A stretch of 5,395 nucleotides of DNA. Origin: JALYNX01 sp035292685. Its GTDB lineage: Bacteria > Actinomycetota > Acidimicrobiia > Spongiisociales > ZC4RG35. The notes under the pieces are model-generated. The model was not told where the DNA came from and did no database searches. It was given only the letters and a program-made list of their open reading frames with translations. The position numbers were made by a program, and so were the translations under genes. Location of the stretch: contig DATDPP010000001.1 in the NCBI GenBank assembly GCA_035292685.1, positions 1-5,395 of the forward strand, written 5' to 3'. Shown piece after piece: positions 1 to 3,900 of the stretch (its first letter is position 1; the number at the start of each line of letters is the position of its first letter).

Positions 1-520
1 GGGCCCGGCTGAGCACGATGCCCTGGTTGCGAATCAGAGTCTCGAGCAGATGGAACTCGCGTTTGGTGAGCTCGATCTCACGACCGTTGCGCTGGACTCT
101 GCGTCGTGCTGTGTCCACCCTCAGCTCACCGGCCGTCAACATCGGGACGTCGGCCTCGGGTCGCCGCCGGAGCAGGGCATTGAGCCTCGCGACCAGCTCG
201 GCGAGCACGAACGGCTTGACGAGATAGTCATCGGCCCCGGCCTCGAGACCTGCCACCCGGTCCCCCACCTCGACTCGAGCCGACAGGATGCAGATCGGGA
301 CGTCGTCACCGGCGGCTCGGAGCCGGCGGACCACTTCCACCCCGTCGATGCCCGGCAACCCGACGTCGAGCACCACCAGATTGGGCCGGGTGGTGTCCGC
401 CACTTCGATGGCCTCTTCACCCGTCCCCACGGCCAGCACCTCGAAGCCCTCGAGATTCAGCCCGCGTTCGAGGGCTTCACGAATCGATCGGTCATCGTCG
501 ACAACGAGGACGGTGGGCAT
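1..520 (-). CDS. OmpR/PhoB-family response regulator, PrrA-like (partial, C-terminus outside window)
   Basis: This is the transcription-factor half of a two-component system: a sensor kinase phosphorylates the receiver domain, which changes DNA binding by the C-terminal winged helix. The visible 173 residues begin MPTVLVVDDD. Receiver landmarks are the acidic pocket D8/D9, phospho-acceptor D52 in VVLDVGLPGIDG, S80 in ILSAR (the Thr/Ser switch position) and K102 in DYLVKPF. After a linker, a winged-helix domain starts near residue 128 (LTAGELRVD), with LTKREFHLLETL at 151-162. The frame is cut at LSRA, so the recognition helix is missing. The segment DRVAGLEAGADDYLVKPF and the following VLAELVAR resemble my recollection of mycobacterial PrrA more than MprA, but orthology is inferred from memory. 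The start at 520 fits the family N-terminus exactly, although no strong Shine-Dalgarno precedes it. It is divergent from nrdJ; no functional link is shown. Confidence 0.93.
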   Translation of the reverse strand, partial: MPTVLVVDDDRSIREALERGLNLEGFEVLAVGTGEEAIEVADTTRPNLVVLDVGLPGIDGVEVVRRLRAAGDDVPICILSARVEVGDRVAGLEAGADDYLVKPFVLAELVARLNALLRRRPEADVPMLTAGELRVDTARRRVQRNGREIELTKREFHLLETLIRNQGIVLSRA

Positions 521-628
521 CCCGGTGATTCTGGCCGGAGTGAGCCTCGCGGACGATGTGGGTTCTCTGAGAATCGCCGACGTGGGCGCGCTCGCGAAAA
601 CTCTTCACCCACGGAGCTGGACCCCGGC

Positions 629-649
629 GCACCCTCGGATCTAGGGTGC
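629..649. repeat. inverted repeat GCACCCT-N7-AGGGTGC
   Basis: Arms GCACCCT (629-635) and AGGGTGC (643-649) are perfect reverse complements around a 7-nt centre. It lies about 110 bp upstream of the response-regulator start. There is no T-run on either side, so a terminator is unlikely. It could be an operator or a 5'-UTR hairpin of the leftward transcript. Function unknown. Confidence 0.5.
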
Positions 650-653
650 CCAC

Positions 654-712
654 CACTTCCCCTGAGCGCTGATCGTGGCGTTCACTTCCCCATCAGAGTG
701 CTGATTGTCGCG
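654..712. repeat. imperfect direct repeat beginning CACTTCCCC (two copies, ~29 bp apart)
   Basis: Copy 1 is at 654-680 and copy 2 at 683-712. Both begin with CACTTCCCC. After a 3-nt insertion in copy 2, 14 of the next 18 positions agree (GAGYGCTGATYGT core). A further partial copy, CACTTCCC-ATCA, occurs at 805-816 in the spacer between the NrdR-like boxes. OmpR-family regulators bind direct repeats, so a target of the divergent regulator is possible, but the roughly 29-bp period is not their usual 10-11 bp half-site spacing. Function is inferred only. Confidence 0.45.
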
Positions 713-724
713 CTCTGACGTCGG

Positions 725-741
725 TTTCGGGCTCTGCGAAA
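725..741. repeat. inverted repeat TTTCG-N7-CGAAA upstream of the nrdJ promoter
   Basis: Perfect 5-bp arms TTTCG (725-729) and CGAAA (737-741) flank a 7-nt centre. The repeat ends 7 bp before the proposed -35 element, a normal place for an operator or activator site. It does not match the actinobacterial LexA box (GAAC-N4-GTTC), and I do not recognise the regulator. Confidence 0.35.
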
Positions 742-748
742 ACAGTGC

Positions 749-777
749 TTGACCCATGACAAGGATGTAATTACAGT
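749..777 (+). promoter_or_regulatory. predicted sigma70-type promoter of nrdJ
   Basis: TTGACC (749-754, 5 of 6 to the -35 consensus) and TACAGT (772-777, 4 of 6 to the -10 consensus) are separated by the optimal 17 bp. A start of transcription near 784 would give a leader of about 120 nt ahead of nrdJ. A perfect 10-bp palindrome, TGTAATTACA (766-775), overlaps the -10. The NrdR-like boxes lie just downstream, as expected for repression of this promoter. This is a sequence prediction only. Confidence 0.5.
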
Positions 778-787
778 GTTGAAGTCC

Positions 788-803
788 ATACCAGATGTCG
801 TGG
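788..803. promoter_or_regulatory. NrdR box 1 (upstream, weaker)
   Basis: ATACCAGATGTCGTGG matches the published NrdR-box consensus acaCwAtATaTwGtgt at 10 of 16 positions, including every strongly conserved position of that consensus except the two w sites. It lies exactly 31 bp upstream of the better box, leaving a 15-bp spacer. That is the paired geometry typical of NrdR sites (three helical turns). NrdR is the ATP/dATP-sensing repressor of ribonucleotide reductase genes. No nrdR gene is in this window. Confidence 0.55.
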
Positions 804-818
804 TCACTTCCCATCACA

Positions 819-834
819 CCACTACATCTTGTGG
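819..834. promoter_or_regulatory. NrdR box 2 (downstream, strong)
   Basis: CCACTACATCTTGTGG matches acaCwAtATaTwGtgt at 12 of 16 positions, with all capitalised core bases and both w positions present. Flanking bases extend the dyad to ACCAC...GTGGT (818-835). With the box at 788-803 it forms a 31-bp-spaced pair in front of nrdJ, which makes NrdR control of this gene likely. A chance dyad is the main alternative. Confidence 0.65.
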
Positions 835-847
835 TAGGAGCTGATTT

Positions 848-871
848 ATGGACCTCGTCCTCGTACCATGA
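848..871 (+). CDS. possible leader ORF (MDLVLVP)
   Basis: ATG at 848 is preceded by AGGAG (836-840) with a 7-nt gap, which is a good ribosome-binding arrangement. It opens seven codons (M-D-L-V-L-V-P) ending in TGA (869-871). The stop overlaps, as ATGA, an in-frame upstream ATG of the nrdJ frame at 868. Its codons run through the left arm of the 856-880 stem-loop, so translation could change leader folding ahead of nrdJ. It is too short to judge by coding statistics and may be coincidental. The second Leu/Val-rich half resembles no specific attenuation run that I recognise. Confidence 0.3.
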   Translation: MDLVLVP

Positions 872-880
872 GGGAGGACG
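856..880 (+). promoter_or_regulatory. leader stem-loop CGTCCTC/GAGGACG
   Basis: CGTCCTC (856-862) pairs perfectly with GAGGACG (874-880) around an 11-nt loop. The left arm with its flank (CCTCGTCCTCG, 853-863) could instead pair partly with the Shine-Dalgarno segment CGAGGAGG (888-895), so two alternative folds are possible. It overlaps the possible leader ORF. Whether it regulates nrdJ translation is inference. Confidence 0.4.
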
Positions 881-883
881 AAA

Positions 884-899
884 AGTGCGAGGAGGCACT
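884..899 (+). promoter_or_regulatory. nrdJ ribosome-binding site in a hairpin loop
   Basis: GAGGAGG (889-895) is a near-ideal Shine-Dalgarno 8 nt before ATG 904. This decides the nrdJ start over the in-frame ATG at 868, which lacks one. The core GAGGAG is exactly the 6-nt loop of a hairpin with 5-bp arms AGTGC (884-888) and GCACT (895-899), so it would be displayed rather than hidden. Confidence 0.7.
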
Positions 900-903
900 A
901 TTC

Positions 904-3900
904 ATGAGTAAAGGCCTACGGATCGATCGGCGCTTCACCGAGGCCGGCAAGGACGCCTACGACAAGATCGAATGGTCGCGTCGTGACTCCCGGATCACCA
1001 ACCCTGATGGCTCGATCGTGTTCGAGATGACCGACGCCGAGATCCCCTCGGGTTGGTCACAGGTCGCCGCCGACATCATGGTCTCGAAGTATTTCCGCAA
1101 GGCAGGTGTCCCCCAGTTCGACGACGAAGGCAACCAGATCTTCGACGACGCCGGCCAGCCGGTCAGAGGCCCGGAGCGCTCCGCCAAGCAGGTGTTCAAC
1201 CGTCTCGCCGGCACCTGGCGTCACTGGGGCGAGAAGGAGGGCTACTTCGCTTCGACCGAGGATGCCTCCGCCTTCGAGGACGAGCTCCGCTACATGCTCG
1301 CCAACCAGATCGCCTCACCCAACTCACCGCAGTGGTTCAACACCGGTCTCAACCATGCGTACGGCCTCACCGGTTCGCCCCAGGGATTCTGGTTCGTCGA
1401 TCCCAAGACTGAGGAGGTGGTCTCCTCTCCTGACGCCTACACCAGACCTGCCCCCCACGCTTGTTTCATCAATGCGGTGACTGACGACCTGGTCAGCCCG
1501 GGTGGAATCATGGATCTCTGGCTGAGGGAAGCCCGTTTGTTCAAGATGGGTTCGGGTACCGGAAGTAACTTCTCAAAGATACGCGCCGAGAATGAGCCTC
1601 TTTCCGGTGGTGGCAAGTCGTCGGGAGTAATGAGTTTTCTCAAAATAGGTGACCGTGCAGCCGGAGCAATTAAATCTGGTGGCACGACGCGTAGGGCAGC
1701 AAAAATGGTCATATTGGATATCGACCATCCCGACATCGAGCAATTCATCGACTGGAAGAAAGTCGAGGAGGAGAAGGCAAGAGTTCTCATCCAGCACGGT
1801 GGCTTCCCCGCAGATTTCAACGGAGAGGCCTACGCAACTGTCTCCGGGCAGAACTCAAACAACTCGGTGCGGGTAGGTAACGACTTCATTCAGGCAGTAC
1901 TGGACGACGGTGATTGGAATCTCACCAATCGCACCGATGGTGCAGTTCGTAAGACCTTGAAGGCCCGGGATTTGTGGAACAGGATCGCCGAGGCAGCCTG
2001 GGCCTGCGCTGACCCTGGCCTTCAATTCGACACCATCGTGAACGAGTGGCATACCAGTCCCGCGGGCGGTCGCATTAGAGGAACTAACCCGTGCGCCGAG
2101 TACAATTTTCTTGACAATACTGCGTGCAACTTAGCCAGCATCAATTTGGTTCAGTTTCTCGACCAAGATACGAGTGCTTTTGATGTTGCTGCCTATCAGC
2201 ACGCCATACGCTTGTGGACCATCGTCCTCGAGATCTCGGTGGCCATGGCCCATTTTCCCTCACAAGAGATCGCCCAAGGCTCCTACGACTATCGGACACT
2301 CGGTCTTGGCTATGCCAACCTCGGCTCGCTGCTGATGCGTCAGGGCATCGCCTACGACTCTGACGAAGGCCGAGCGATTGCCAGCGCCCTCACCGCTATC
2401 CTCACCGGCTACTCCTACGCCACCTCGGCGGAGATGGCCGGCGTGGTTGGCCCCTTCCCCAGATTCGCTGAGAACCGGGAGGCGATGCTGCGAGTGATTC
2501 GTAACCACCGTCGTGCTGCCTACGACGCCGCAGCTTCGGAGTACGAGGGTGTCTCCCATTACGTCATGGGCGTAGATCCGGATTTGTGTCCATCCAACCT
2601 GTTGGCTGGAGCCAGGGAATCCTGGGATCTCGCGTTGAGCCTTGGCGAGAAGCACGGCTACCGCAATGCCCAGGCCACTGTGCTTGCCCCTACGGGCTGC
2701 CTGGTCGGTGGGTCGTTGGTGCCGACCGAGCGAGGCCTCGTCCGCCTTCGCTCACTGGGCAACCCGAATGGGTCTGAATGGCAGGACCTGGATATCGAAG
2801 TGGCTACCGACGAAGGGCCCCGGCCCGCCAGCCAGTTCTACATCAACGGTGTCGAGCCGGTGGTGACGGTGGAAACAGCTCGTGGTTACCGGATCCAGGG
2901 AACACCAACCCATCGCATCAAGGTGGTCGAACCCGGTGGCATCTGGGCCTGGAAGAGGTTCGGTGAGATCGCAGGGGGGGACCTGGTCCCACTCCAGCTC
3001 GACCAGCTCGTGGGCGAGCCGCAAACGGTCGACCTCCCCCCACTCGGTGAGATGTACTGGACCGGCGACTTCTCGACCCAGGTCCCGAGAACGGTTACAC
3101 CTGAATTGGCCGAGTTCGTCGGCTACTTCATGGGAGACGGATCCCTGCATGCCAAGGGGCTTCGTCTGGCTGTGGCCGCCGAGGACTTCGACGTTGTCGA
3201 GCGGCTCTCGATGTTGGGCAAGGAGTTGTTCGGCCTCGAAGCTCATCTCACCGAGAAGACCGGGTACACCGAAATGGCGTTCCATTCGGTCCCGTTGACC
3301 CTCTGGTGGGAGGCATGCGGGTTCGCCAAGCACTCCCCCCGAGAAGGACACACCGGTAAGGGATGGCATCCCCATATCCCCGATGCAGTACTTCACAGCA
3401 ACGATCGTGAGGTGTACTCGGCATTCCTTCGTGGTCTGTTCGAGGCCGATGGGTCCGTGCATGCGGGTGGATACCCGACCTGGTCCACGACCTCGATCGA
3501 GTTCTCTTACGAGGTCCAGACCTTGCTGCTCGCCATGGGAATCCCGACGACCCGCAAGTTCGACACGACAGGGTGGGGTCAGTCGCAATTGGCGGTGCTG
3601 CGAGTGCTCAACCTCTCTTACGGGTTGGAATGGACAGAGCGCGTCGGATTCATGAGCGGCAGGAAGCAGGCGGCAGTTCTGGCCACCCAGACCCGCCAAG
3701 CCTCCCGTTACGACTACGTCCCGGTTAGTAGAGCCATGGTTGATCGTCTGGCACCTGAGAACGACTCTCTCCGCGGGAAAATGCTGATGTCACTCAACCG
3801 GGTCGGACTCGTGTCACGTCGGTCGGCCGAGGAACTCTACGAACGCACCGGCGACAACGAACTCGGCCGGCTGCTCAACTTCTTCTATGACCGAGTTGCG

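Larger units (their letters stand above)
521..903. other. divergent intergenic/regulatory region
   Basis: These 383 bp separate the starts of the response-regulator gene (leftward) and nrdJ (rightward). I see no protein-coding gene here beyond a possible 7-codon leader ORF. The nrdJ-proximal part (749-903) holds the readable signals: a promoter, two NrdR-like boxes, a leader ORF and two hairpins. The part near the response regulator (521-720) holds an 11-bp inverted repeat TTCTC-T-GAGAA at 563-573, a 7-bp-stem inverted repeat and an imperfect direct repeat. I could not pick a convincing minus-strand promoter for the response regulator. No riboswitch, tRNA or terminator with a U-tract is visible. 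Confidence 0.8.

Noticed and set aside
629..649. Rho-independent terminator
   Set aside because: The stem has no following T-run on either strand and lies between two divergent genes, where no transcript is expected to end.
50..718. 222-codon plus-strand open frame over the response regulator
   Set aside because: It is opposite the clear receiver-domain gene on the minus strand, and its translation is low-complexity and unlike any family I know.
725..741. LexA/SOS box
   Set aside because: TTTCG-N7-CGAAA lacks the GAAC-N4-GTTC core of the actinobacterial LexA site.
868..870. ATG 868 as the nrdJ start
   Set aside because: It is in frame but has no Shine-Dalgarno of its own, whereas ATG 904 has GAGGAGG at 8 nt and gives the usual N-terminus. 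It is kept only as a possible secondary start.
641..898. 85-codon minus-strand open frame across the promoter region
   Set aside because: It covers the NrdR boxes, promoter and leader signals and has no recognisable protein features.
784..903. Cobalamin riboswitch in the nrdJ leader
   Set aside because: A B12 riboswitch was expected as a possibility for RNR genes, but the leader is only about 120 nt and I find no B12-box sequence; a typical one is about 200 nt.
2752..3699. 315-codon open frame on the minus strand inside the intein
   Set aside because: It lies opposite the well-supported intein, and its translation shows no recognisable domain. Long antisense frames are common in high-GC genes.
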